Source: Lentimicrobium saccharophilum (GTDB lineage: Bacteria; Bacteroidota; Bacteroidia; Bacteroidales; Lentimicrobiaceae). Taken from it: a DNA stretch of 64,000 bases. The translations under genes were made by a program, and so were the position numbers. Numbering within the stretch: the stretch's first letter is position 1; each line of letters opens with the position of its first letter. The notes below the pieces were generated by a model, which was not told where the DNA came from, did no database searches, and saw only the letters and a program-made list of their open reading frames with translations. Location of the stretch: positions 2,699,113 to 2,763,112 of the forward strand of contig NZ_DF968182.1 of the NCBI RefSeq assembly GCF_001192835.1. The letters are read 5' to 3'. Below are positions 56,220-64,000 of this stretch, piece after piece.

Positions 56220-59200
56220 TTATTTAAAATCAATAAGGTATCTATAGTCTATTTTCGGTGATTCCGGTGTTGTAAGCCTTATTGTTCCTGTGCCTTTGCC
56301 AATAAAACCAAATGGAGTTGGGTTTCCATTTGATCGCAATCTATCACCAACTATAGATCCTAAAGCTGAATAATCAAAGACATCAAAAAAGCCTGTGGCG
56401 TCATCAGTTACAACCCGTACTGTTCCTAAATCACGATTAACTATTGCAAGTCTGATAGTGCCATAAACATCGGATAGAGTTTCATCTGATGCAGGTCGCC
56501 AGATGATGCTGGAACTTAAAGGATGATTTGACCATCCATTGAAAAAATCGACACTTTGTGAATTAGTTTTAAAGTCTTCTATTGATAATTTACTTGATTT
56601 AAAATTGAACTTACTAATATCTACAGTTAAAGGGGTTCCACCACCAAAATGATACCAATCAATTGATTCTTCTTGTGTAACAATTCCATCGGCATCAGGT
56701 CGAATCCTGGGCGTAGAAGTCTTTGTCTTATCTGAATTGTAATTAACATCATTGTATGTTGTACTACCAATATCTTCAAAACGCCTATATTCTGTACCTC
56801 TATATGTTTCTCCTTTAGCTAAATCTTTGTCATTTGAACTTGTTACTTTGTCATTCCAATAAATCGAGCCATCAGCTCCTTCAACCCAATCATCCAATGC
56901 TCCCGTTGGATCAACTCTTGCAATAGGATTATTTTGACAATAACTGTATGGGCTAACCCAGCTTCTTTGGTCTGCCAACGGATCCACAGAGTGCCACCTC
57001 CCCAACACCGCATCATACATCCTCGCCCCATAATCCAGCCAATCCAGCCCCAACTCATCCTGGAACATTTTGCCGTTGTAAAGGTATTCATTGGCCGGGT
57101 GTTTGGCTTCTTCAATGGTTACCCGGGTGGTAAGTCCTTTGATGTTCATACCGAACGGGTAATAACTGTTTACCTGTTTCACGGCCAGGGCATTGTTTTT
57201 ATACCCGAATACCACTCGGGTATTGCCCAAATGATCCTTAAGGTGGGTTTCGGTAAAATGTACAGCAGTTCCATCCATAATAACCCGGCCTTCATCAAAA
57301 TTTATCCATGCAGGGGTGTTGTTGACAATAACAAAGTTAGAGATAAAATCGGTGCGTTTGGTTAATATTTTTGCCTCAATCACATCCTGACGGAGTTTAT
57401 TGCCGGTTGCATCGTAATAATAATCCAGCTTGCTGTCCTTTGAAAAATATACCTCTTTCGGAAGATTCATGTGGTTGTATGTAATGCCAATGATCCCCTT
57501 GTTGGCATCTTTGATAACATTGCCATTGGCATCATACTCATATTCAGGGATTGTTCCGTTAAAGAAATTGGCATTATCGTAAAAATCATAGCCATTGTCG
57601 GTAAGTATATCATCGTCAACGGCTATCAACTGATTGCCATTGTAATGATAGGTAAGGTTGTCGATGATGTCCGTATTCCAGTTGCTGAGGCTGCCTTTAC
57701 GTTCAATGCCTTTTATGTTCCCGTTTAAATCGTATGATTTTATAAGTTCATTATACTTTGAGGTTTGTTGCCATGCACCTGATGTATACTCGCTGAAAAC
57801 AGCATTTTCAAGCCTGGATAATTCATCGTATGAATACACATAAGCCTTACGACCTGTGGTTGGGGGAGTTAATGAGCTACTTGTTTGTACTGTTTGCCAT
57901 TCTGTAGCTGAAATATTTCCATTAAACCGCGCCGTGTTGTTCAATCCTTGATTGATTGTATTGTAATAAATATTCATCCCGAAAAGATCACCTGAGGAGC
58001 TGACCTGAGAAGGATTGTTGATTGCACTGAGCCAACCGCGAATGTTATAGCTGTAATCTACAGTTTGAAGAGATATTCCACCTTCTGAGATTATTTTTTG
58101 CCTGAGTTGGCCCAAAGGGGTGTATTTGTTTTGTACTTTATGTAAGGCCATCACATCACCAACCTGATAGTCACGCAGGGAAAGCCTGCCAAAATTGTCG
58201 TATTCAAAGGTATATTTCTCAGTTATGCTTTGCGGGACACTATTAGGCGGAATATACTTATGCTTAATGTTGGTATTATACACTGTATTTGTAATGTTTT
58301 CTGGCTGTCCGTTGTAGTAATTATTTGTAGTTATTGTATAAGCCCCGCTAATATGTCCTTTTTGCCTTACCTGTATTACCCGCCCCCGTTTGTCATAATA
58401 CGTAACAGTGGGAAGTAAACTCCCTTGCGATAAAATGAATGTGACAGTTGGCAGTCCCTTTATAAATTCAGTATCTGGCTGTGAAACAGAAAAGTTGGCA
58501 TCTGCAGGATTAAAATTCATTTCTGAATCGCTGGCAATAGGTTGTGGGGTATAAGTGCCATCTGATACTACGATGACATTGTAGGTATCATAATAAGTCA
58601 GGGTTTGTATAGAGCCAGGATGTGCCCAGGGGAAGGACTGCCCTGAGTAGTAATTGTAAAATGATACCGGGTAGCTTGAAGGATGAAGTAGATACTCCCA
58701 GCAATAATTACTGGCATCAGCTAGAGATTGAACCTGATCGCGGGTTTGGCTGGAGTATTCAGTGGTAATGCCGGTAATAATCACCCTCCCCAATGCATCG
58801 TATTTGGTATATAACCACTCATAAGCCTTTACGGCCCCGTTCATTTTTCGCATATTACCATCCTGATACATAATGGGCATATCAATTTGATTATAAACAG
58901 TATACTCGGGTTCTTTGCCGGGGAGCTTCTTTTCAATCAGCCTTTTTCGGTTGTCATATTTATAAAAGTAAACGAACTTTCTAGCCAGGTCGTCTGACAT
59001 TGAAAAATTGCCGGTAATCTGACTGCTTCCCTCTGGGGATATTACAAACCTGAGCAGGTTAAAATCATCATAAACATAATAAGTGTCGGCATATTCATTA
59101 AGTGGGGCTTTGGAACGTTTGAGTACCACATTGCCCAGTTTGTCCTTGAACTTATAGGATATTGCCCCATCTTCAGCGGTTACTTTTGTAACATAAAGTT

Positions 59201-59801
59201 CGGCTGCCGGATAAAGTCCATTATGAACACATAAATCGCCTGTTGCTTTCCAATTAATTGCCTTGAGTTCTGCACTGCTATTGTTGGTTAGATACTCAAA
59301 GCTAACAAAATGCCCATCCTCCAATTGCCAGTCATCGCCGGGGGCTCCCTGCTTAACTATCCTCTTAAGCGGTGATTTTTCATATTCAACCGGGGCATTC
59401 CCAAATCGATCATAGTAATTATCTTCATAGAAAGCCATTAATTCATCGGCATAGTCCTCCCTATAGACAGGCTCTCCTGTATTGGCAATATAGGGCTGAT
59501 AATTTGTTTCATCGAGTCCAACCTCATTATATACCTTAGGCGTTACCATTGATTTGCCATCAGGTGCAAATCCGGGTACTACGGTTTGCGACAAACGGCC
59601 TAAACCATCATAGTATTGTATGGTTCTTATGGCATGGGTTAACGGAGTGTTGCCCGATATGCTGCCGGAGGTTTTGTAACCAGCGACTTTAAGGTCCCAG
59701 GTCTGAATATAATTATGGTCGGTAGATTGAGCATTTGCCGCGAAAGCATGAAACAATACAATCAACAGTAATGTAAAATATTTGTTTGTTATGGTTTCCA
59801 T
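56220..59801 (-). CDS. RHS-repeat protein with variable C-terminal tip (copy 1)
   Basis: A 1,193-aa secreted protein. Signal peptide (YFTLLLIVLFHAFAANAQS), then the N-terminal domain typical of Bacteroidota RHS proteins (DUF6443-like: IRTIQYYDGLGRLSQTVVPG). A long series of YD-type repeats follows (YEYDANGNVIKDANKGI, YYYDATGNKLRQD), then the RHS core end (LGLDWLDYGARMYDAVLGRWHSVDPLAD, read in two parts). After PTGALDD comes a tip of about 225 residues with no family I recognise. Such tips are usually toxins. It begins 21 bp after the chimeric T9SS-tail ORF. The core is near-identical to copy 2. Confidence 0.85.
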   Translation of the reverse strand: METITNKYFTLLLIVLFHAFAANAQSTDHNYIQTWDLKVAGYKTSGSISGNTPLTHAIRTIQYYDGLGRLSQTVVPGFAPDGKSMVTPKVYNEVGLDETNYQPYIANTGEPVYREDYADELMAFYEDNYYDRFGNAPVEYEKSPLKRIVKQGAPGDDWQLEDGHFVSFEYLTNNSSAELKAINWKATGDLCVHNGLYPAAELYVTKVTAEDGAISYKFKDKLGNVVLKRSKAPLNEYADTYYVYDDFNLLRFVISPEGSSQITGNFSMSDDLARKFVYFYKYDNRKRLIEKKLPGKEPEYTVYNQIDMPIMYQDGNMRKMNGAVKAYEWLYTKYDALGRVIITGITTEYSSQTRDQVQSLADASNYCWEYLLHPSSYPVSFYNYYSGQSFPWAHPGSIQTLTYYDTYNVIVVSDGTYTPQPIASDSEMNFNPADANFSVSQPDTEFIKGLPTVTFILSQGSLLPTVTYYDKRGRVIQVRQKGHISGAYTITTNNYYNGQPENITNTVYNTNIKHKYIPPNSVPQSITEKYTFEYDNFGRLSLRDYQVGDVMALHKVQNKYTPLGQLRQKIISEGGISLQTVDYSYNIRGWLSAINNPSQVSSSGDLFGMNIYYNTINQGLNNTARFNGNISATEWQTVQTSSSLTPPTTGRKAYVYSYDELSRLENAVFSEYTSGAWQQTSKYNELIKSYDLNGNIKGIERKGSLSNWNTDIIDNLTYHYNGNQLIAVDDDILTDNGYDFYDNANFFNGTIPEYEYDANGNVIKDANKGIIGITYNHMNLPKEVYFSKDSKLDYYYDATGNKLRQDVIEAKILTKRTDFISNFVIVNNTPAWINFDEGRVIMDGTAVHFTETHLKDHLGNTRVVFGYKNNALAVKQVNSYYPFGMNIKGLTTRVTIEEAKHPANEYLYNGKMFQDELGLDWLDYGARMYDAVLGRWHSVDPLADQRSWVSPYSYCQNNPIARVDPTGALDDWVEGADGSIYWNDKVTSSNDKDLAKGETYRGTEYRRFEDIGSTTYNDVNYNSDKTKTSTPRIRPDADGIVTQEESIDWYHFGGGTPLTVDISKFNFKSSKLSIEDFKTNSQSVDFFNGWSNHPLSSSIIWRPASDETLSDVYGTIRLAIVNRDLGTVRVVTDDATGFFDVFDYSALGSIVGDRLRSNGNPTPFGFIGKGTGTIRLTTPESPKIDYRYLIDFK

Positions 59802-59822
59802 AATTATAGCTTTTCCGGATAG

Positions 59823-60311
59823 TTATAATTTATTGATGACTTTACAGGAAGTTCCTGCATTGGTGGTTATATAAAAAAGGTAAGTTCCCGGAGGTTGATT
59901 CTGCAGGTTGTAGGTAAATTCAAAGTTATTTACAGGGATGTTCTGCTCCAATACAAATCCGGTTTGTTTTGTAATGGTGATATTCTGAATGGGCAGAATT
60001 TCTCCACGTACCAGAGTCACCATGTTACTGGTGGGGTTTAGGTCACGCTCTTTAACATCCCGGTTCTTATGGATACGGCCGTCAACTTCAACCGCCAAAG
60101 CCCGCTCGTGGCAGTAAAAGTCAAGCACAAACCGACCGAAAGGATGCTGAGGTCTGAATTTTAGCCCTGCACATTTTCTGTTCTTCAGTGCCCGCCAGAG
60201 GAGCATTTCGGCTTCGGTATCTGATCTGCGTAAGATTGCGGCCACTTTATTGGTCTCAGCAGAAGCTCCATGATGAAGTATGTCAGGGGTTGTCTTTCCC
60301 AGATACGCCAT
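59823..60311 (-). CDS. Chimeric ORF: DUF559 nuclease-like segment joined to T9SS sorting tail
   Basis: A 162-aa frame in two unrelated halves. Residues 1 to about 90 are a DUF559/Vsr-type nuclease-like segment (SDTEAEMLLWRALKNRK, FRPQHPFGRFVLDFYCHE, AVEVDGRIHKNRDVKERD), cut off where the family normally continues with its last helix. At residue 91 it switches to NPTSNMVTLVRGEI, then NLQNQPPGTYLFYITT and SCKVINKL, a T9SS type A C-terminal sorting domain. There is no signal peptide, so the tail cannot act as a sorting signal. The likely history is a deletion that fused the start of one gene to the end of the surface-protein gene that normally precedes RHS. IS256 lies 33 bp upstream. Confidence 0.7.
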   Translation of the reverse strand: MAYLGKTTPDILHHGASAETNKVAAILRRSDTEAEMLLWRALKNRKCAGLKFRPQHPFGRFVLDFYCHERALAVEVDGRIHKNRDVKERDLNPTSNMVTLVRGEILPIQNITITKQTGFVLEQNIPVNNFEFTYNLQNQPPGTYLFYITTNAGTSCKVINKL

Positions 60312-60415
60312 ATTGAGTGCTATATGATTATACCATGCTTCTCGATACTATCCCAAAAAGTGTGTAAAGTGAGATTTTTCTAAATTTAAGGTTGCGAAAC
60401 TTAAAAATTTAGAAG

Positions 60416-61585
60416 ATGAAAAACCTACACTTTACACAAGAGCAAGTTACAAAGATTTTGGAAGAAATCGCCATAAAAGAGAATGGTTTACAGGAATTAC
60501 AGAAGCTCAGCCTGGAAGCAATGATGCGAGCAGAACGAGAAGAACATAACGCCACAAATGGCGATATGAGTAATGGGTATAGACCTCGAAGGACATTTGG
60601 TCGGGGAAAAATTATTGAGCTTAGAGTGCCACGAAGCCGAAACGGGCAGTTTTACCCGATACTATTAAGCCTTTTACGTGATCAGGAAGAAGAATGCCGC
60701 AAACTTGCCTTTAATTTATATGGTGCTGGATTAACCACAGAGCAAGTAGGCCAGATATTTGGCGATATCTACGGAAAAGAATACAGCACAAGTCAGATAA
60801 GCCGCATGTTCGACTATGCCCGCAATGATGTACAGACATGGTTACAACGTCCTTTAGAGCCGTATTATCCCATTATAATGATAGATGCTACCTTTATCTA
60901 TACCCGACGAATTGACCATGTTAGCAAAGAAGGATATTACACGATTTTGGGAGTCAGGGCCGATCGAACCCGGGAGGTGCTTGCAGTAATTAATTTCCCG
61001 ACTGAAAGTGCCAATGCTTGGGAGGTCGTGCTACAGTCACTTAAAGAAAGAGGATTAAAAGAGATTGGGTTAATTGTATGTGACAGCCTTACTGCTATTG
61101 AGGATTCCATATGGAGACAGTTCCCGGAAACTGAGATTCAACTTTGTGCAATTCATCTGCAACGCAATGTAAACAAACACATTAAGCCTAAAGACAAAGC
61201 GCTGGTTGCAGAAGATTTAAAAGAAGTGCTGAGAACTGGAGATCGCAATGATACCGTTGAGAAAGGATATCAACGATGGCTAGAATTCTGCAGTAAATGG
61301 GGGAAATACTATCCGTCGATAAAAAGGATGGGAGAAAATAACCGCTATAAATTAAATTTCACCTACCTCGGATATGATTATAGAACCCATAATATGCTTT
61401 ATTCTACCAACTGGATAGAACGGCTCAACAGAGACTATAAACGAACAACAAGAATGCGCGGCGCTTTACCAGGGCCAGATGCCACTATTCTTCTTTTAGG
61501 ATATGTGGCTATGACCAGATCAGCATACCAAAGGAAGATCCCTAAGATTGATTATGAACAAAACAAATTTCACTGGGAAGAATGA
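60416..61585 (+). CDS. IS256-family transposase
   Basis: A 389-aa mutator-type transposase. First catalytic Asp in IIMIDATFIY, second in LIVCDSLTAIED, Glu expected in the LYSTNWIERLNRDYKRTTRM region. N-terminal LYGAGLTTEQVGQIFGDIYG and SQISRMFDYARNDVQ form the DNA-binding part. Length and frame are complete; it may be active. Confidence 0.93.
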   Translation: MKNLHFTQEQVTKILEEIAIKENGLQELQKLSLEAMMRAEREEHNATNGDMSNGYRPRRTFGRGKIIELRVPRSRNGQFYPILLSLLRDQEEECRKLAFNLYGAGLTTEQVGQIFGDIYGKEYSTSQISRMFDYARNDVQTWLQRPLEPYYPIIMIDATFIYTRRIDHVSKEGYYTILGVRADRTREVLAVINFPTESANAWEVVLQSLKERGLKEIGLIVCDSLTAIEDSIWRQFPETEIQLCAIHLQRNVNKHIKPKDKALVAEDLKEVLRTGDRNDTVEKGYQRWLEFCSKWGKYYPSIKRMGENNRYKLNFTYLGYDYRTHNMLYSTNWIERLNRDYKRTTRMRGALPGPDATILLLGYVAMTRSAYQRKIPKIDYEQNKFHWEE

Positions 61586-61631
61586 ATGGCAGCTCCACTT
61601 CGGCTACGCCTTCGTTCCGCTGCCATTCATT
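61581..61631 (+). terminator. 13-bp perfect hairpin at the transposase stop
   Basis: AATGAATGGCAGC (61581-61593) pairs with GCTGCCATTCATT (61619-61631), loop 25 nt, within the IS256 element. The arms include the stop codon of the transposase. Likely a terminator or a guard against read-through; the T run after it is weak. Confidence 0.55.
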
Positions 61632-61947
61632 CTCAATTGAAACAAAAAAAATGAATACCTTTGAATTTAGAAGAAGAACTCATTACACACAAAAAGGGAT
61701 ACTACCTGCTTCTCAGTTATATAAAGGTACAAAACCATTTATTCATTTTTGTCATCCACGGTAGGCCTGCCAACCAGTTGTACAGGCTTCTGCCCGGGCA
61801 AAGGTAGATACCTTCCCTATATTATTTTAGATGAAGTTCACTGGACGCTTACGTTGAAATTATCCTATCTACCCATTCTTTCAGCCACTTTCATTGAATT
61901 ACAAATTCAATGGTCATTATGGCGGAATTGCATATGTGATGAGCAAG

Positions 61948-62127
61948 TCAAGGAAGAAGTGTAATCCCTATCACAGCAAATAAGATACATAAAAGTATCA
62001 AAAAAAAATGTATTGGGTAATTTTCTCCAATTATCAAACCATTTTTTTTCCACCAGCCTGTATATACTTGTCGAGAAAAGAATAATGATAAAAGTGCGAG
62101 AAAAAAGAAAATAATTGATAAAAACAT
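61948..62127 (-). CDS. 59-aa two-helix membrane protein, candidate immunity protein for RHS copy 2
   Basis: An ATG-started frame of 59 codons lying 17 bp after the RHS copy 2 stop. It is almost wholly hydrophobic: helix 1 (FLSIIFFFLALLSLFF), a short loop with SRQVYTGWWKKNG, and helix 2 (FFLILLCILFAVIGITLL). The neighbouring RHS tip is itself rich in hydrophobic glycine/alanine segments, so a small membrane-embedded immunity protein would fit a membrane-acting toxin. This is inference from position and composition. The region 61,715-61,947 between it and IS256 shows no gene. Confidence 0.55.
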   Translation of the reverse strand: MFLSIIFFFLALLSLFFSRQVYTGWWKKNGLIIGENYPIHFFLILLCILFAVIGITLLP

Positions 62128-62144
62128 TGTTTAGGTTTTTCAGC

Positions 62145-64000
62145 TTAATTACCAAAAGTACTTTGTAAGGTTTTGTCAATGATTGCTTTGGGTCCATCAA
62201 TCCAAGCGTTTATTCCAACTTTCTCCATTGCCGAAAAGCCTTTACTGTTCATAACTGGAGTAGATAAACCTAATCCGGCTGTAGTTGTTATAAGTTTCGA
62301 AGTACCAAGTTGAACATTCCCTCTTGCAAAAGCAATTCCTGATTGCGCATAACCACCAAATGCAGAAATGGTCCCTCCCAAAACAATCATTGGCAAACCA
62401 ATTTCAGCGCCAATTCCTGTGGCCGTAAAGCCATAACCTGACAAACTAATTAGATCTCCTGATGTTTCAATTGATGAAACTGCAATATCTAAGGCACAAG
62501 AAAGAAACTTTTCTTTCCCATAATTAATATTTTCTATCATTAGTCCTACCTGTGATTTTTCAGATAAAGGGCTGTTCCTGCTCAAAAGCTGTCCTTTTAA
62601 ACCTGCATTATTTAAGACAGTTTCCTGTGCATTTACAGGAGCGTTTGAAATGGAAACAGGTACATTCTGATAGTAATTTATATAGTTCCCATCGCCTGCG
62701 CCAATAGAAGCAGATGTACCAACATTTTTGAACTGTTCTCCATTTACGGTAATTTGTTGTTGGTTCTCATCCTGCCATAATAATGCTCCACTTTCTGATT
62801 GATACCAGTCTGCTGAACGTCCATCGGGGTCAATCAAAACTATCGGGTTATTGTGGCAGTAATGGGATGGTGTCCAGGATGGAAAATCTTCCGCCAACGG
62901 ATCCACACTATGCCACCTCCCAATCTGCGCATCATAAAACCTTGCGCCATAATCCAGCCAATCCAACCCCAACTCATCCTGGAACATTTTGCCGTTGTAA
63001 AGGTATTCATTGGCCGGGTGTTTGGCTTCTTCAATGGTTACCCGGGTGGTAAGGCCTTTGATGTTCATGCCAAACGGGTAATAACTGTTTACCTGTTTCA
63101 CGGCCAGGGCATTGTTTTTATAGCCAAACACCACACGGGTATTGCCCAAATGGTCTTTGAGGTGGGTTTCGGTAAAATGTACTGTGGTTCCGTCCATAAT
63201 AACCCGGCCTTCGTCATAATTTATCCATGCAGGGGCGTTGTTAACAATAACAAAGTTAGAGATAAAATCGGTGCGTTTGGTTAATATTTTTGCCTCAATC
63301 ACATCCTGACGGAGTTTATTGCCGGTTGCATCGTAGTAATAATCCAGTTTGCTGTCATTTGAAAAATATACCTCTTTAGGCAGATTCATGTGGTTGTATG
63401 TAATGCCAATGATCCCCTTATTGGCATCTTTGATAACATTGCCATTGGCATCATACTCATATTCAGGAAGTGTTCCGTTAAAGAAATTGGCATTATCGTA
63501 AAAATCATAGCCATTGTCGGTAAGTACGGCATCGTCAACGGCTATCAACTGATTGCCATTGTAATAATAGGTAAGGTTGTCGATGATGTCAGTATTCCAG
63601 TTGCTGAGGCTGCCTTTACGTTCAATGCCTTTAATGTTCCCGTTTAAATCGTATGATTTTATAAGTTCATTATACTTTGAGGTTTGTTGCCATGCGCCTG
63701 ATGTATACTCGCTGAAAACAGCATTTTCAAGCCTGGATAATTCATCGTATGAATACACATAAGCCTTGCGCCCTGTGGTTGGGGGAGTTAATGAGCTACT
63801 TGTTTGTACTGTTTGCCATTCTGTAGCCGAAATATTTCCATTAAACCGCGCCGTGTTGTTCAATCCTTGATTGATTGTATTGTAATAAATATTCATCCCG
63901 AAAAGATCACCTGAGGAGCTGACCTGAGAAGGATTGTTGATTGCACTGAGCCAACCGCGAATGTTATAGCTGTAATCTACAGTTTGAAGAGATATTCCAC
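62145..64000 (-). CDS. RHS-repeat protein with different C-terminal tip (copy 2, start outside window)
   Basis: The C-terminal part of a second RHS protein. The frame remains open to the last base of the window, so the N-terminus lies beyond 64000; the ATG at 63896 is internal, as copy 1 shows. Repeats and core are near-identical to copy 1 (62,939-64,000 versus 57,020-58,081). After the core end (LIDPDGRSADW) the tip is unrelated to that of copy 1: about 240 residues including a long stretch of Gly/Ala/Ile-rich hydrophobic sequence (TATGIGAEIGLPMIVLGG, ISAFGGYAQSGIAF). The tip toxin family is not known to me; membrane action is a guess. Confidence 0.85.
   Translation of the reverse strand, partial: GISLQTVDYSYNIRGWLSAINNPSQVSSSGDLFGMNIYYNTINQGLNNTARFNGNISATEWQTVQTSSSLTPPTTGRKAYVYSYDELSRLENAVFSEYTSGAWQQTSKYNELIKSYDLNGNIKGIERKGSLSNWNTDIIDNLTYYYNGNQLIAVDDAVLTDNGYDFYDNANFFNGTLPEYEYDANGNVIKDANKGIIGITYNHMNLPKEVYFSNDSKLDYYYDATGNKLRQDVIEAKILTKRTDFISNFVIVNNAPAWINYDEGRVIMDGTTVHFTETHLKDHLGNTRVVFGYKNNALAVKQVNSYYPFGMNIKGLTTRVTIEEAKHPANEYLYNGKMFQDELGLDWLDYGARFYDAQIGRWHSVDPLAEDFPSWTPSHYCHNNPIVLIDPDGRSADWYQSESGALLWQDENQQQITVNGEQFKNVGTSASIGAGDGNYINYYQNVPVSISNAPVNAQETVLNNAGLKGQLLSRNSPLSEKSQVGLMIENINYGKEKFLSCALDIAVSSIETSGDLISLSGYGFTATGIGAEIGLPMIVLGGTISAFGGYAQSGIAFARGNVQLGTSKLITTTAGLGLSTPVMNSKGFSAMEKVGINAWIDGPKAIIDKTLQSTFGN

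Larger units (their letters stand above)
60344..61706 (+). mobile_element. Complete IS256-family element (1,363 bp)
   Basis: Imperfect inverted ends start GATACTATCCC (60344) and end GGGATACTACC (61706), with a shared GTGTGTAA further in. Direct 8-bp duplication TGCTTCTC flanks it (60336-60343, 61707-61714), as expected for the family. Intact transposase inside. The clean duplication shows it inserted here by itself, not as one end of a composite transposon with the truncated copy. Confidence 0.9.

Noticed and set aside
55458-60343. Region between the two inverted IS256 copies as a composite transposon
   Set aside because: The right copy has its own intact 8-bp duplication, and the left copy has lost one end, so joint transposition is not supported.
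63786-63896. ATG at 63896 as the start of RHS copy 2
   Set aside because: The frame continues upstream to the window edge and matches the middle of RHS copy 1, so the codon is internal.

Overview
The window looks like a chromosomal segment of a Bacteroidota bacterium, probably an anaerobic Bacteroidales-type organism. The evidence is several TAnnTTTG-type -7 boxes, an RHS protein with the Bacteroidota-type N-terminus, a type IX secretion (T9SS) sorting tail, a Bacteroidota-style tyrosine kinase with a Tyr-Gly tail, and anaerobic metabolism (a glycyl radical enzyme, tryptophanase, Fe-S electron-transfer proteins). I could not run a search, so genus is not assigned.

Positions 1-26,840 are ordinary chromosome. 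They hold the end of a Crp/Fnr regulator; a glycyl radical activase plus a trans-4-hydroxyproline dehydratase-like enzyme; the cell-elongation pair mrdA-rodA; a double ABC ATPase; a lone receiver domain; RNase R; an iron alcohol dehydrogenase; a membrane protein; the sulfate-activation operon cysC-cysD-cysN; a Wzc/Wza-type polysaccharide export pair; miaB; topA; and an arginase-fold protein with altered metal-ligand motifs. Positions 26,850-30,420 are a mosaic repeat array (501-bp tandem units built from interchangeable heads and a common tail). One unit is split by a complete IS5-like element with a clear target duplication. Two Fe-S electron-transfer genes with a four-helix-bundle gene between them, and tryptophanase, follow up to 35,319.

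At 35,469 there is a tRNA-Ile2(CAT) gene, immediately followed by hairpins and a tyrosine integrase. From here the DNA is visibly more AT-rich and full of accessory genes, so this is the left edge of a genomic island. The matching right attachment site was not seen and may lie beyond 64,000. The island carries: (a) a putative nucleotide-processing/TIR-like gene cut in two by an IS1595 element, whose frame is restored exactly when the element is removed, a 58-aa glycine-rich protein and an FRG-domain protein; (b) an IS982 element; (c) an HD-domain protein; (d) a tightly overlapping six-gene operon comprising type III Mod, a winged-helix protein with QVSxQ repeats, type III Res, a DUF4268-like protein, a SNF2-type helicase with a PLD-like N-terminus, and a DUF4391-like protein; (e) a scrapyard of IS21 and IS256 remnants and a beheaded regulator; (f) two RHS toxin-type genes with near-identical cores but unrelated tips, each followed at once by a small membrane-associated protein that could be its immunity partner, plus a chimeric ORF joining a DUF559 nuclease-like segment to a T9SS sorting tail.

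The most promising unnamed systems are the six-gene extended type III restriction operon (43,342-53,725), with four phased TTTTACGnTAA elements upstream, and the small cassette at 37,090-40,684. All functional assignments are from reading motifs, not from database searches.
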